DNA from: Dechloromonas denitrificans
GTDB taxonomy: Bacteria; Pseudomonadota; Gammaproteobacteria; Burkholderiales; Rhodocyclaceae
Assembly: GCF_001551835.1 (NCBI RefSeq)
Contig: NZ_LODL01000019.1
Location: forward strand, 299,859 to 363,858
Direction of reading: 5' to 3'
Length of the DNA: 64,000 nt
The translations under genes were made by a program, and so were the position numbers. The notes under the pieces are model-generated. The model had not been told where the DNA came from and did no database searches. It worked only from the letters and a program-made list of their open reading frames with translations. Positions 17,832 to 26,425 of this stretch are shown here, piece after piece. The stretch's first letter is position 1, and each line of letters starts with the position of its first letter.

Positions 17832-19013
17832 ATGCAGCAAGGCATTCTCACCATTAACGCCGGCTCGTCGTCGATCAAGTTCGCGCTCTTCCCGCTGACT
17901 CGCCCGATTTCGCCAGAAGCCGAAGTTTCCGGCCAGATCGACGGCATCGGCGCCGAAGTCACCAAATTGGTTGCCAAAAACCGGGCCGGCGAACGGATCG
18001 CCGATCAAACCCTGAGTGGCGAGCGGGTCAATCACGACCAATCGTTTGACGCCATGCTCAAATGGTTCACCGCCAGCCATGCCGACTGGGAAATCGTTGC
18101 CGTTGGCCACCGTGTCGTGCATGGCGGCGATCTCTACTCGCAACCGACCATCATCGACAGCCAGGTGCTCGATCACCTGACCAGCTTTACGCCGCTCGCC
18201 CCGCTGCATCAGCCGCACAACGTCGCCGGCATTCGCGCCTTGCAGGCCCTGCTGCCCAAAGTGGCACAGGTTGCCTGCTTCGATACCGCCTTCCACCGCA
18301 GCCAGTCCGGCGTCGCCCAGATGTTTGGCCTGCCGCGCTGGGTCACGGCGGAAGGGGTCAAGCGCTACGGGTTTCACGGCTTGTCCTACGAATTCATCGC
18401 CCGCGCCCTGCCCCAGCATTCCCGGCGCGCCGAAGGCCGTGTCGTCGTTGCCCACCTCGGCAACGGTGCCAGCATGGCGGCCATGGTTGGCCGCAAATGC
18501 GTCGCCACGACACTTGGCTTCTCGACTATCGACGGCTTGGTCATGGGCACCCGCTGCGGCGCCCTCGACCCCGGCGTTGTCCTGCACCTGATGGAAACGA
18601 AAGGCCTGAGCGTCAAGGACATGACCAAAATGCTCTACAAGGAATCCGGCCTGCTCGGGGTTTCCGGCATCTCCCAGGACATGCGCACCCTGCTCTCCAG
18701 CGACAAGCCGGAAGCGCAGGAGGCCGTCGAGCTGTTCTGCTATCGCATCGCCCGCGAACTGGGCTCGCTGGCCGCCGCAGCAGGCGGCCTCGATGCCCTG
18801 GTCTTTACCGGTGGCATCGGCGAGCATGCCGCGGAGGTGCGGCGCCGGGTCTGCCTACAGTCCGACTGGCTCGGCATCCGCCTCAATCCGGAAGCGAATG
18901 CCCGCCATGACCTGCATATTGGTGCCGGCAACAGCAGCGTCGATGTGCTGGTCATTCCGACCAACGAGGAGTGGATGATGGCTCATCACGCACAAACGCT
19001 ACTCGCCCTTTAA
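17832..19013 (+). CDS. ackA: Acetate kinase
   Basis: 393 residues, the standard length. It transfers phosphate from acetyl-phosphate to ADP in the cytoplasm. Signatures visible: the N-terminal nucleotide motif LTINAGSSSIKFALF, the second motif RYGFHGLSYEFI, HLGNGASMAA, and FTGGIGEHAAEVR near the C-terminus. It is the second gene of the operon with the MaoC-phosphotransacetylase fusion (1-nt gap) and is followed closely by a strong intrinsic terminator. Butyrate kinase is a relative, but the motifs favour acetate/propionate kinase. Confidence 0.95.
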   Translation: MQQGILTINAGSSSIKFALFPLTRPISPEAEVSGQIDGIGAEVTKLVAKNRAGERIADQTLSGERVNHDQSFDAMLKWFTASHADWEIVAVGHRVVHGGDLYSQPTIIDSQVLDHLTSFTPLAPLHQPHNVAGIRALQALLPKVAQVACFDTAFHRSQSGVAQMFGLPRWVTAEGVKRYGFHGLSYEFIARALPQHSRRAEGRVVVAHLGNGASMAAMVGRKCVATTLGFSTIDGLVMGTRCGALDPGVVLHLMETKGLSVKDMTKMLYKESGLLGVSGISQDMRTLLSSDKPEAQEAVELFCYRIARELGSLAAAAGGLDALVFTGGIGEHAAEVRRRVCLQSDWLGIRLNPEANARHDLHIGAGNSSVDVLVIPTNEEWMMAHHAQTLLAL

Positions 19014-19033
19014 GCAAAAAATTTTCAGCCGCA

Positions 19034-19071
19034 GGCCCCGGCCCCGAGAGGTGCCGGGGCCTTGTTTTTTC
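19034..19071 (+). terminator. Intrinsic terminator after ackA
   Basis: An 8-bp GC stem GGCCCCGG/CCGGGGCC (19034-19041 with 19054-19061) is followed by TTGTTTTTT. It is 20 nt past the ackA stop and isolates the operon from nrdJ. Confidence 0.9.
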
Positions 19072-19116
19072 GGGGTTTTCAGCAGTATGACAAAACGCTT
19101 CCCCGATTGGCACACA

Positions 19117-19163
19117 ACCCCGTATCTAGTCAACGGATTGAATTGACCTACTAGATATAGTAG
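19117..19163. promoter_or_regulatory. Tandem NrdR boxes upstream of nrdJ
   Basis: Two 16-bp sites, 19117-19132 (ACCCCGTATCTAGTCA) and 19148-19163 (CTACTAGATATAGTAG), keep most core positions of the NrdR consensus (acaCwAtATcTtGtgt). Their spacing is 15 bp, 31 bp centre to centre, the helical phasing typical of NrdR box pairs. Box 2 sits in the spacer of a candidate promoter, consistent with repression by NrdR. Confidence 0.8.
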
Positions 19164-19166
19164 ATT
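19138..19166 (+). promoter_or_regulatory. Candidate nrdJ promoter
   Basis: TTGAAT (19138-19143) and TAGATT (19161-19166) are 17 bp apart, each matching four of six sigma70 positions. The second NrdR box covers the spacer. Transcription would give a leader of about 50 nt. Confidence 0.45.
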
Positions 19167-19223
19167 CGGATCCATTCGAAAACTAACAAGCCCGATTAAT
19201 CAAGCCATGCTGAGGAGCAAAAA

Positions 19224-22124
19224 GTGAGCCCAGTTGCCGAACAATTGTCCCTGACCGACATCCCCGCCCCGCCCGAATTCGCCCCGCTCCAGGAGCAGGA
19301 AATCTCCGGCGAAGTGCTGATCGAAAAGTACGCCAAGGGCAAGGAAGCCAACGTCCATGACGTGCGTCGCCGCGTCGCCTACGCACTGGCTCAGGTCGAG
19401 CAGGAAAAGGATCGGGCGCACTGGGAATCGAAGTTCCTGTGGGCCCAGGAAAACGGCTTCATTCCGGCCGGCCGCATCAATTCGGCCGCCGGCACCGACT
19501 TGCAAGCCACGCTGATCAACTGCTTCGTGCAACCGGTGGGCGACTCCATTGTCGAAACGACCGACGGCAAGCCCGGCATCTACACCGCTCTGGCCCAGGC
19601 GGCCGAAACCATGCGCCGCGGCGGCGGGGTCGGTTACGACTTTTCCAGCATCCGGCCGCAAGGCGCCCACGTCAAGGGCACGCAATCGCGTGCCTCCGGC
19701 CCGGTATCCTACATGCGCGTCTTCGACCGCTCCTGCGAGACCGTCGAATCGGCCGGTGCCCGGCGCGGGGCGCAAATGGGTGTCCTGCGCTGCGATCATC
19801 CGGATATCGAGGAATTCATCCACGCCAAGGACCACGGTGACCTGACCAACTTCAACATCTCGATCGGGGTGACCGACACCTTCATGGAAGCGGTCGATGC
19901 CGATACCGATGTCGAACTGCTGCATCGGGCCGAACCGAATGCCGACATGCTGTCAGCCGGCGCCTACCAGCGCGAAGATGGCATGTGGGTCTACCGCAAG
20001 GTGCGCGCCCGTGAGCTGTGGGATCAGGTGATGAAATCCACCTACGACCATGCCGAGCCGGGCATCCTGTTCCTAGACCGGATGAACAAGGACAACAACC
20101 TCAATTACTGCGAAGTGATCGAGGCGACCAACCCCTGCGCCGAACAGCCCTTGCCGCCCTATGGCTGCTGCTGCCTGGGTTCAATCAACCTGACGCTGTA
20201 CGTTCACCACGCCTTCTCCGACAAGGCCGAGTTCGATTTCGCCGCCTTCGAGGAAGTCGTCCGCGTCTCGACCCGCATGCTCGACAACGTACTCGACGCC
20301 ACCCACTGGCCGCTCGAACGCCAGCAGCAGGAAGCCGCCAACAAGCGCCGTGTCGGCCTCGGCTTCACCGGCCTCGGCGATGCGCTGGCCATGCTCCGCC
20401 TGCGTTACGACCGAGTCGAAGCCCGCGCCATGGCGACCCGCATTACCGAAAGCATGCGTGATGCCGCCTATCTGTATTCGGTCGAACTGGCCAAGGAACG
20501 CGGCGCCTTCCCGCTGTTCAATGCCGAGCTCTACCTGTCCGGTGGCAACTTCGCTTCCCGTCTGCCGAACGAGGTCAAGGCCGAGATTCGGAAGCATGGC
20601 CTGCGCAACTCGCACCTGCTGTCGATCGCGCCGACCGGCACCATCTCGCTGGCCTTCGCCGACAATGCCTCGAACGGTATCGAACCACCGTTTTCTTGGA
20701 CCTACAACCGCAAGAAGCGCATGCCGGATGGCACGCTGAAAGAATACGCGGTCGAGGACTACGCCTGGCGCCTCTACAAGCACCAAGGCGGCGATGTCAG
20801 CAAGCTGCCCGACTACTTCGTCACGGCGCTCGAAATCTCCGCCCAGGCGCATGCCGACATGGTCGCTGCAGTAGCACCGCATATCGACACCTCGATCTCG
20901 AAGACGGTTAACGTCCCGGCCGACTATCCCTACGAAGACTTCCAGGATCTCTACATGAGCGCCTGGAAATCAGGTCTCAAGGGTCTCGCCACCTATCGCC
21001 CGAACAGCGTCCTCGGCTCCGTTCTTTCCGTCTCCACCGAGCCGGCCAAGACCGACTCCACGGCAGCCGACGCCAAGTCGCCGCAGGACTTCGTCTCCGA
21101 CGCCAATCGTCGCCTGTCGATCAAGAACCTGCCGGCCCCGGTTCTCTCCAGCCTGCGCTGGCCGGGTCGTCCGAACCTGCCGGAAGGCAATCTGTGCTGG
21201 ACCTACATGATCGACTCGCCGATCGGCAAGTTTGCGCTGTTCGTCGGCCACGTCGAACCGGAAGGCCGCGCCTGGCCGTTTGAAGTCTGGGCCAACGGTC
21301 CGGCCGAACCACGCGGTCTGGGTGCCGTCGCCAAGACCTTGTCGATGGACATGCGCGCCAACGACCACGGCTGGCTGGAAATGAAGCTCGATGCGCTGGC
21401 CAAGACGCCGGGCGACTCCTTCGAAATGCCGATGCCGCCGCATGGCGAGCGCAAGCGGGTGCCTTCCGTGGTTTCTGCCATGGCCCAGGTCATCGCCTGG
21501 CGTTGCGAACAACTCGGCGCCTTCAAGCACGAAGGTCCGACGCCGGTGAAGGATGCCCTGTTCAGCGCCAAGGAGCCGAAGACCGGTACCGACGGCACGC
21601 TGTCTTGGACGGTCGACATCAACAACCCGTCGACCGGCGAAGACTTCGTCCTCGGCCTCAAGGAAATCACGCTGCCAGACGGTGTCACCCGCCCCTACTC
21701 GATGTGGCTATCGGGCAACTACCCGCGTGCCCTCGACGGCCTTTCCAAGCTGCTCTCGCTCGACATGCGCGTCCTCGATCCGGCCTGGATCGGCATGAAG
21801 CTGCGCAAGCTGATCGATTACTCCGAGCCGCTCGGCGATTTCATGGCCTTCGTCCCGGGCTCCCGCAAGCAGCAGACCTATCCGTCAACGGTAGCCTACA
21901 TCGCTCACCTGATCATCCACCGCTACTGCATGCTCGGCATCCTCGACGACAAGGGCTTCCCGCTGCAGCAGATGGGCATCCTGGAAGCGCCGGAAGACAC
22001 TTCCAGCAACAAGGTGCTACCGACCCAGGGCAAGCTCTGCCCGGAATGCGGCAACCACACGATGATCCGCAAGGATGGCTGTGACTTCTGCACCGCCTGC
22101 GGCGCGGTTGGAACCTGCGGCTGA
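19224..22124 (+). CDS. nrdJ: Adenosylcobalamin-dependent (class II) ribonucleotide reductase
   Basis: 966 residues from a GTG start at 19224, preceded by GAGGAG. It reduces ribonucleotides using vitamin B12 and needs no oxygen. The active-site set is visible: LINCFVQ, the [12 protein letters not shown] loop with the radical cysteine, and the C-terminal redox/zinc tail with CPECGN and CDFCTACG. Residues about 640-930 hold two copies of a TSCPD-like domain (one near [17 protein letters not shown], one near [17 protein letters not shown]). Tandem NrdR boxes upstream indicate control by deoxynucleotide status. No other ribonucleotide reductase gene is nearby. Confidence 0.96.
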   Translation: MSPVAEQLSLTDIPAPPEFAPLQEQEISGEVLIEKYAKGKEANVHDVRRRVAYALAQVEQEKDRAHWESKFLWAQENGFIPAGRINSAAGTDLQATLINCFVQPVGDSIVETTDGKPGIYTALAQAAETMRRGGGVGYDFSSIRPQGAHVKGTQSRASGPVSYMRVFDRSCETVESAGARRGAQMGVLRCDHPDIEEFIHAKDHGDLTNFNISIGVTDTFMEAVDADTDVELLHRAEPNADMLSAGAYQREDGMWVYRKVRARELWDQVMKSTYDHAEPGILFLDRMNKDNNLNYCEVIEATNPCAEQPLPPYGCCCLGSINLTLYVHHAFSDKAEFDFAAFEEVVRVSTRMLDNVLDATHWPLERQQQEAANKRRVGLGFTGLGDALAMLRLRYDRVEARAMATRITESMRDAAYLYSVELAKERGAFPLFNAELYLSGGNFASRLPNEVKAEIRKHGLRNSHLLSIAPTGTISLAFADNASNGIEPPFSWTYNRKKRMPDGTLKEYAVEDYAWRLYKHQGGDVSKLPDYFVTALEISAQAHADMVAAVAPHIDTSISKTVNVPADYPYEDFQDLYMSAWKSGLKGLATYRPNSVLGSVLSVSTEPAKTDSTAADAKSPQDFVSDANRRLSIKNLPAPVLSSLRWPGRPNLPEGNLCWTYMIDSPIGKFALFVGHVEPEGRAWPFEVWANGPAEPRGLGAVAKTLSMDMRANDHGWLEMKLDALAKTPGDSFEMPMPPHGERKRVPSVVSAMAQVIAWRCEQLGAFKHEGPTPVKDALFSAKEPKTGTDGTLSWTVDINNPSTGEDFVLGLKEITLPDGVTRPYSMWLSGNYPRALDGLSKLLSLDMRVLDPAWIGMKLRKLIDYSEPLGDFMAFVPGSRKQQTYPSTVAYIAHLIIHRYCMLGILDDKGFPLQQMGILEAPEDTSSNKVLPTQGKLCPECGNHTMIRKDGCDFCTACGAVGTCG

Positions 22125-22156
22125 TCAGCGCACGACACACCAGCAAAAAGCCTGTG

Positions 22157-22245
22157 GGAACCCCCAATGTTTGCAATTGGGACCCCATAGTCTGCAATTT
22201 TGGACCCCATAATTTGCAATTCGAACCCCCCAAAGTCTGCAACTA
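22157..22245 (+). repeat. Four tandem 22-bp repeats (left array)
   Basis: Units at 22157-22178, 22179-22200, 22201-22222 and 22223-22245 follow the pattern GGRACCCCAWAGTYTGCAATT. They begin 32 nt after the nrdJ stop. The same unit appears in opposite orientation at 24145-24189, so the two arrays bound about 2.03 kb. Multiple short repeats at each end are typical of transposon termini that bind transposase (for example in the IS21 or Tn7 types), but no transposase gene is present. Confidence 0.8.
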
Positions 22246-22286
22246 GGGGGTTAATGAAAGCTCCGAAAACTGAGCAATTTCACTAA

Positions 22287-22319
22287 AGCGTGTGTCGAGC
22301 AATCGACACACGCTTTTTT
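22287..22319 (+). terminator. Strong intrinsic terminator downstream of nrdJ
   Basis: A perfect 12-bp stem AGCGTGTGTCGA/TCGACACACGCT with loop GCAA is followed by TTTTT. It lies about 160 nt after nrdJ, beyond the left repeat array, and could be the original nrdJ terminator or part of the accessory patch. Confidence 0.88.
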
Positions 22320-22389
22320 CATTTCAAACCCACTTGGGAATATCACTTCCCAAAAGGGTGTGGTGTTCCCATTAAATTGGAGAAACACC

Positions 22390-22653
22390 ATGAATGCAGA
22401 ACAACTTCTTCCTCTTGTTCACAAGGCACATGCCGAAGGAAGGAAATACCTTCCTCCACCAAATCACTTCATCAACGTTGATGAAGTGCTCAAATGGAAG
22501 GCTTCATATGAGAAAAAACTACAAGAGGCCAGTAGAAGGCTTGAGCAGTACCGTACCAACCCACATTTTTATGGGGAGGCATCGGGGCTGATTTTGATAC
22601 GTTCTATCGTCAGATCAGCAGCTCACGACTTCTGTATCTGTGTATGCCGGTGA
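22390..22653 (+). CDS. Small orphan protein in accessory patch
   Basis: 87 residues, no family recognised. ATG 22390 is preceded by TTGGAGAAACACC, a good ribosome site, which is the main reason to believe it. The middle part is charged and probably helical (VLKWKASYEKKLQEASRRLEQ). The last 20 residues (IRSIVRSAAHDFCICVCR) are Cys-rich and may be read-through from a broken 3' end. GC content and codon use are visibly lower than in neighbours, which points to transfer. A perfect 24-bp palindrome lies inside the frame. Confidence 0.5.
   Translation: MNAEQLLPLVHKAHAEGRKYLPPPNHFINVDEVLKWKASYEKKLQEASRRLEQYRTNPHFYGEASGLILIRSIVRSAAHDFCICVCR
22465..22488. repeat. Perfect 24-bp palindrome inside the orphan gene
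   Basis: CACTTCATCAAC followed directly by its reverse complement GTTGATGAAGTG, with no spacer. Its role is unknown; it could be a protein binding site or a chance effect of coding HFINVDEV. Confidence 0.85.
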
Positions 22654-22853
22654 ATTTGAGCAGTTCCCCCGGCGTCATGAGCACGTATTCCACTGCTCGC
22701 GAGCATTGCTGAAACACTGAGCAAGGTCGATTTGTTTCAGAGTTTTCGAGTATTTGGATTTATTTATCAAACCCGAAGAATGAACTCCCCGTGGTCTCGG
22801 ATTGGCGAAGCCAAACGAGCCAGGCGGCAAGCGAAGCGCGGCAGGTAGTGCGC
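22654..22853. other. Non-coding remnant sequence between orphan gene and hlyD
   Basis: About 200 bp of mixed composition with no supportable gene. It includes a short palindrome TGCTCGCGAGCA and an AT-richer stretch around 22740-22770. A 22-residue minus-strand frame starting at about 22678 is too short to call. It looks like decayed accessory DNA. Confidence 0.5.
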
Positions 22854-24137
22854 TTACCGTTCTCTGGCCGCTTCGTGCCAGGCCTTCCTGACCGGTGACA
22901 GCAGGTACTCCATCACCGTCCTGTCACCCAACCAGATTTCCGCATTCGTCTGCATGCCGGCCGATAGCGTAAAACGTTGTCCATCCATGACCAGCGCCAT
23001 GTCTTTGAGGCGTACGAGCGCCTTGTAGAGCAAGGGCTGGGTTTTCTTGTTCGGTTCGTTCTGTCCAGCGGCATTGCCATCCGCCGCATCGGCGCTGACA
23101 TGCTCGACCGTGCCTTCGATCATGCCGTACTTCTGGAAGGGGAAAGCGGCAAACTTGAGTTTTACCGGTTGGTCTTGGCGGACGAAACCGATGTCTTCAT
23201 TGGACACCCATACCTCGGCCCGTAGGATTTCGTCCTTGGGTACCAAGGTCAGCAGGATGGTACCGGGCTGGACGACGGTACCGCCAGTGTGCGTGGCCAA
23301 ATCCTTGACCACCCCGGCTTGCGGTGCCCTGAGTTCGAGCAGGCTCTGTTTATGGCTTTGCTTGGCCACTTCCTGGGCCAGTTTGTCGAATTGCCCCTGA
23401 ATGTCGTTGCGTTCGGCGTGTAGTTGCCGCCGGTAGTCGGAGTCGATTTGGGCGAGTTTCTTTTCCGACTGAAGGATGCTGGCCTTGGCCGATTCGATCA
23501 GGAAGCCTTGGGTTTGTAGCTCCTGCTCTTTCTCCAGGCGTTCGCGCTTCTTGTCGCTGCCCATTAGCGAGCCGGCAAAACCGTCCTTGACTAGCTTTTC
23601 ATAGGCTTGGTCCTGATTACGGTAGTGTGGCAGAACCTCTTCGAGCTTCCGCTTGACCTGTTCGGCGGCCGCCATGTCCTGCTTGGCCTTGATCAGCCGC
23701 GAGCGCTCTTCGGCCAGGGCGGCCTCGAGCGCATTGCGGTTGGCTCGATACTGGGCAGCAATTTCCTGGGCGAGTTGCGGCTGGTCGTCAGCGTGTGTCT
23801 TGAACGGCTGGCCGGCCAATTCGGCTTCAATACGGCGCAAGGCGAGTCGCTTGCGCTGGTAATCGCCATCGAGGGATTTACTCTCAGCTTCGCTGATCAA
23901 GGTATCCATGCGCATCAGTACCTGACCGGCTTGGACGCTCTGCCCTTCCTTGACCAAGATGTCCTTAACGATGCCCGACTCGGCGGGCTGGACGATCTTG
24001 ACGTAGCTTTCGGGGATCAACTTGCCTTCGGCCACGGCAACGATATCGAGTTTGCCGATCAACGCCCAGAGGACGAGTGTCAGCAGTAGTGCGAGCAGGC
24101 TCCATAGCACTTTGCGCCCCAGCGGATTGGGTGGCAT
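22854..24137 (-). CDS. Type I secretion membrane fusion protein, HlyD family, N-terminally shortened
   Basis: 427 residues. One transmembrane helix (VLWSLLALLLTLVLWALIG, about 10-28), biotinyl/lipoyl-like half (VKEGQSVQAGQVLMRMD), a long coiled-coil region (about 90-260), the second lipoyl half (LRAPQAGVVKDLATHTGG) and a C-terminal beta-barrel part. It would bridge an ABC exporter and TolC across the periplasm. Family members normally have about 30 more cytoplasmic residues before the PPNPLGR segment. Here that region is replaced by the repeat array 8 bp upstream, and the ATG has no ribosome site. No ABC or TolC partner gene is adjacent. I read it as a truncated, probably inactive relic. Confidence 0.8.
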   Translation of the reverse strand: MPPNPLGRKVLWSLLALLLTLVLWALIGKLDIVAVAEGKLIPESYVKIVQPAESGIVKDILVKEGQSVQAGQVLMRMDTLISEAESKSLDGDYQRKRLALRRIEAELAGQPFKTHADDQPQLAQEIAAQYRANRNALEAALAEERSRLIKAKQDMAAAEQVKRKLEEVLPHYRNQDQAYEKLVKDGFAGSLMGSDKKRERLEKEQELQTQGFLIESAKASILQSEKKLAQIDSDYRRQLHAERNDIQGQFDKLAQEVAKQSHKQSLLELRAPQAGVVKDLATHTGGTVVQPGTILLTLVPKDEILRAEVWVSNEDIGFVRQDQPVKLKFAAFPFQKYGMIEGTVEHVSADAADGNAAGQNEPNKKTQPLLYKALVRLKDMALVMDGQRFTLSAGMQTNAEIWLGDRTVMEYLLSPVRKAWHEAARER

Positions 24138-24144
24138 ATCTTGT

Positions 24145-24189
24145 AAATTGCAAACTTTGGGGGTTAAGAGTTGCAGAACTAGTGTACCC
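24145..24189 (-). repeat. Inverted copies of the 22-bp repeat (right array)
   Basis: AAATTGCAAACTTTGGGGGTT (24145-24165) is the reverse complement of the left-array unit, and GAGTTGCAGAACTAGTGTACCC (24168-24189) is a more diverged copy. They lie directly upstream of the shortened hlyD and close the patch that begins at 22157. Confidence 0.7.
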
Positions 24190-24249
24190 GGCTCAAGACA
24201 AGCGGTTGTTTTGTAGAGAATTGCAATTGCAGCCTATGGCGATGCCCAC

Positions 24250-24285
24250 AAAGCCCCGGAGATTAATTTCTCCGGGGCTTTTTTT
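24250..24285. terminator. Bidirectional terminator after the Nudix gene
   Basis: A perfect 13-bp stem AAAGCCCCGGAGA/TCTCCGGGGCTTT with loop TTAATT. The plus-strand side has seven T; the minus-strand side has a shorter U run. On the minus strand it is about 50 nt past the stop of the Nudix hydrolase. Confidence 0.82.
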
Positions 24286-24332
24286 CGACTGCTGCGGTCG
24301 ACGTCCGCAAACGGCAATAATTCAAACCTGGC

Positions 24333-24875
24333 CTACAAGCGATCCAGCCAGTAAAGTGCGGTAATCGTTTTGGCATCGGTAATGCCGCCGTCCAAAACCG
24401 CAGCGCGAGCCGCGCCCGGGGACAGTTCGATGACATCGAGAAACTCGTTGTGATCCAGCTGTTTCTCACCGCTCAGATGCAAGCCACGCGCGACAAAAAT
24501 CTCGATCCGTTCGTCGGAGTAACCGATGCAGGGATGCATCACCCCCAGATGCCGCCACTCCCTGGCCACGTAGCCGGTTTCTTCCAGCAACTCACGTTGC
24601 GCGGTCAGCAAAATATCCTCGCCGGCATCAATCTTGCCGGCGGGAAGTTCCAGAAAGACCCGCCGTAAGGGATAGCGAAACTGCCTTTCGAATAGCAGGT
24701 TACCGTTATCGAGCAGCGCCAGCACGACGACTGCGCCCGGATGCCGAATGTACTCACGGATCGACTGCTTGCCGTTCGGCAAACGGACGACATCTTTCCG
24801 CACATGCAACAGGGCGCCTTCGAAGACCATCTCCGAACTGACTTCCGACTCGATCAAATGACTGTCATCAAGCAT
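24333..24875 (-). CDS. nudF: Nudix hydrolase, ADP-ribose pyrophosphatase type
   Basis: 180 residues. The complete Nudix box G-5x-E-7x-REUxEExGU is present from GKIDAGE to RELLEETGYV. The preceding LFERQFRYPLRRVFLELPAG and following GYSDERIEIF fit the ADP-ribose/NDP-sugar pyrophosphatase branch, which recycles ADP-ribose to AMP and ribose 5-phosphate. ATG 24875 follows GGAG; a TTG 12 nt earlier is less likely. It lies just after the terminator of the nuo operon, so it needs either read-through or its own promoter. Exact substrate is inferred. Confidence 0.88.
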   Translation of the reverse strand: MLDDSHLIESEVSSEMVFEGALLHVRKDVVRLPNGKQSIREYIRHPGAVVVLALLDNGNLLFERQFRYPLRRVFLELPAGKIDAGEDILLTAQRELLEETGYVAREWRHLGVMHPCIGYSDERIEIFVARGLHLSGEKQLDHNEFLDVIELSPGAARAAVLDGGITDAKTITALYWLDRL

Positions 24876-24883
24876 CTTCAACT

Positions 24884-24914
24884 CCAAAAAAAACGCCCCG
24901 TTCGGGGCGTTTTA
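24884..24914 (-). terminator. Intrinsic terminator of the nuo operon
   Basis: On the minus strand AAAACGCCCCG-AA-CGGGGCGTTTT is followed by a run of eight T. It lies about 21 nt after the nuoN stop and directly before the Nudix start. Confidence 0.92.
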
Positions 24915-24934
24915 ATAAAACTATCTTCGTCGTA

Positions 24935-26413
24935 TCAGAGCGATCGCAACAGGGCGTAAGCACAGAGCGACATGATCACCTGCGGGAAGACCCCGAGCAG
25001 ACCAATCGCCAGACCATTTGCAGAAATCAGGATCCGCATGTCCATGCCTGCCTGGATCGGCGTCTCATCAAGCGGTGCATCGAAGTACATCAGCTTGACG
25101 ACGCGTAGGTAATAGAAGGCACCGATCAGCGAGAAGAGCACAGCGACGATGGCCAACCACATATAACCTGCCGCGACGACCGCCTGCAACACGGAGAACT
25201 TGGCAAAAAAGCCGATAAAGAACGGCACACCGGCCATCGAGAACATGATCATCAACATCACGCCGGCAAACCACGGGCTACGCTTGTTCAGTCCCTTGAA
25301 GTCATCCAGATTGTCAGCCTCGAAACCGGCCCGCGACATCAGCAGAATCATGCCGAAGGAAGCGGTGGACGTCAGCACATAGGCAATCACATAGAACATT
25401 GCCGAGCTGTATGCGTTCAGTGCGTAACGTGCGTCGCCGCTGACCACGCCGGTGGTGATCCCGAGCAGCATGAAACCCATGTGGGAAATTGCCGAGTAGG
25501 CCAGCATGCGCTTGAGATTGGTCTGGGCAATTGCCGCCAGGTTACCGATCGCCATCGACAGAACGGCCAGGATGATCAACATCGTCTGCCAGTCCTGGGC
25601 CATGGTAATCAGGCCATTCACCAGCAGACGCATGACGATCGCAAAAGCCGCCAGCTTCGGGGCCGAGCCGATGAACAAGGTCACCGAAGTCGGAGCGCCG
25701 TGATAGACGTCGGGAATCCACATGTGGAAAGGAACGACACCAAGCTTGAAGGCGAGTCCGGAAACAAGGAAAACCAGGCCGAAGACCAGTACCGATTTGT
25801 TAACGCCACCACTGTAGAGACGCTCAGCAACACCGGTAATTTCCAGGGTTCCCGTCGCACCGTAGATCATCGACATCCCGTAGAGCAGCAAGCCGGAAGC
25901 CAGGGCCCCCAGCACGAAGTACTTCATTGCGGCTTCGGTGGAGACAACCGATTCGCGATTCATCGCAACCATGGCGTAAAGCGACAGCGAAAGCAATTCC
26001 AGACCCATATAAACGGTCAGGAAGTGATTGGCCGAGATCATGACCATCATGCCCAGCGTCGCGAACAGCGCCAAGACGTAATACTCACCCTTGTTCATCG
26101 CTTCCCGCTCGATGATGTAGCCACGGGAATAGAACAGAACGATGACCACCGTCATGTACAGGAAGAGCTTCAGCAAGTCAGACATCAAGTCGTCGACGAA
26201 CATGTTGCTGAAGGTATAGGTAATTTCACCCGTACTGGTCGAGAACTGGATCAAGGCACAACCGATCAACGTCAGTTGGGCCAAGACAAACGTCACGGTG
26301 CGCCGGCTATCCTTGACGAGAAGATCTACCATCAGGATGACCAGAGCCATCGCTGCCAGGAATAGCTCCGGCGCGGCGGGCAGGAGGTCGGGAACAACGA
26401 AATTGTCGAACAT
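24935..26413 (-). CDS. nuoN: NADH:quinone oxidoreductase subunit N
   Basis: 492 residues, an antiporter-like proton-pumping subunit of Complex I in the inner membrane. About 14 hydrophobic helices are evident, including the conserved lysine helices around [21 protein letters not shown]. It is the last gene of the 14-gene nuo operon, 12 nt after nuoM, and is followed by an intrinsic terminator. Length and motifs are normal for the family; nothing suggests decay. Confidence 0.97.
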   Translation of the reverse strand: MFDNFVVPDLLPAAPELFLAAMALVILMVDLLVKDSRRTVTFVLAQLTLIGCALIQFSTSTGEITYTFSNMFVDDLMSDLLKLFLYMTVVIVLFYSRGYIIEREAMNKGEYYVLALFATLGMMVMISANHFLTVYMGLELLSLSLYAMVAMNRESVVSTEAAMKYFVLGALASGLLLYGMSMIYGATGTLEITGVAERLYSGGVNKSVLVFGLVFLVSGLAFKLGVVPFHMWIPDVYHGAPTSVTLFIGSAPKLAAFAIVMRLLVNGLITMAQDWQTMLIILAVLSMAIGNLAAIAQTNLKRMLAYSAISHMGFMLLGITTGVVSGDARYALNAYSSAMFYVIAYVLTSTASFGMILLMSRAGFEADNLDDFKGLNKRSPWFAGVMLMIMFSMAGVPFFIGFFAKFSVLQAVVAAGYMWLAIVAVLFSLIGAFYYLRVVKLMYFDAPLDETPIQAGMDMRILISANGLAIGLLGVFPQVIMSLCAYALLRSL

Positions 26414-26425
26414 GTCGGCTACCGT

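Noticed and set aside
16436-17977. 513-residue minus-strand open frame opposite the MaoC-phosphotransacetylase gene
   Set aside because: Antisense shadow with no recognisable domain or ribosome site.
22612-22680. 22-residue minus-strand frame beginning MTPGELLKF
   Set aside because: Too short, no ribosome-binding site, no family; possibly a gene remnant but not supportable.
24165-24250. Possible tRNA-like fragment right of the repeat array
   Set aside because: A short stretch recalls D-arm sequence, but no acceptor, anticodon or T-arm pairing can be drawn.
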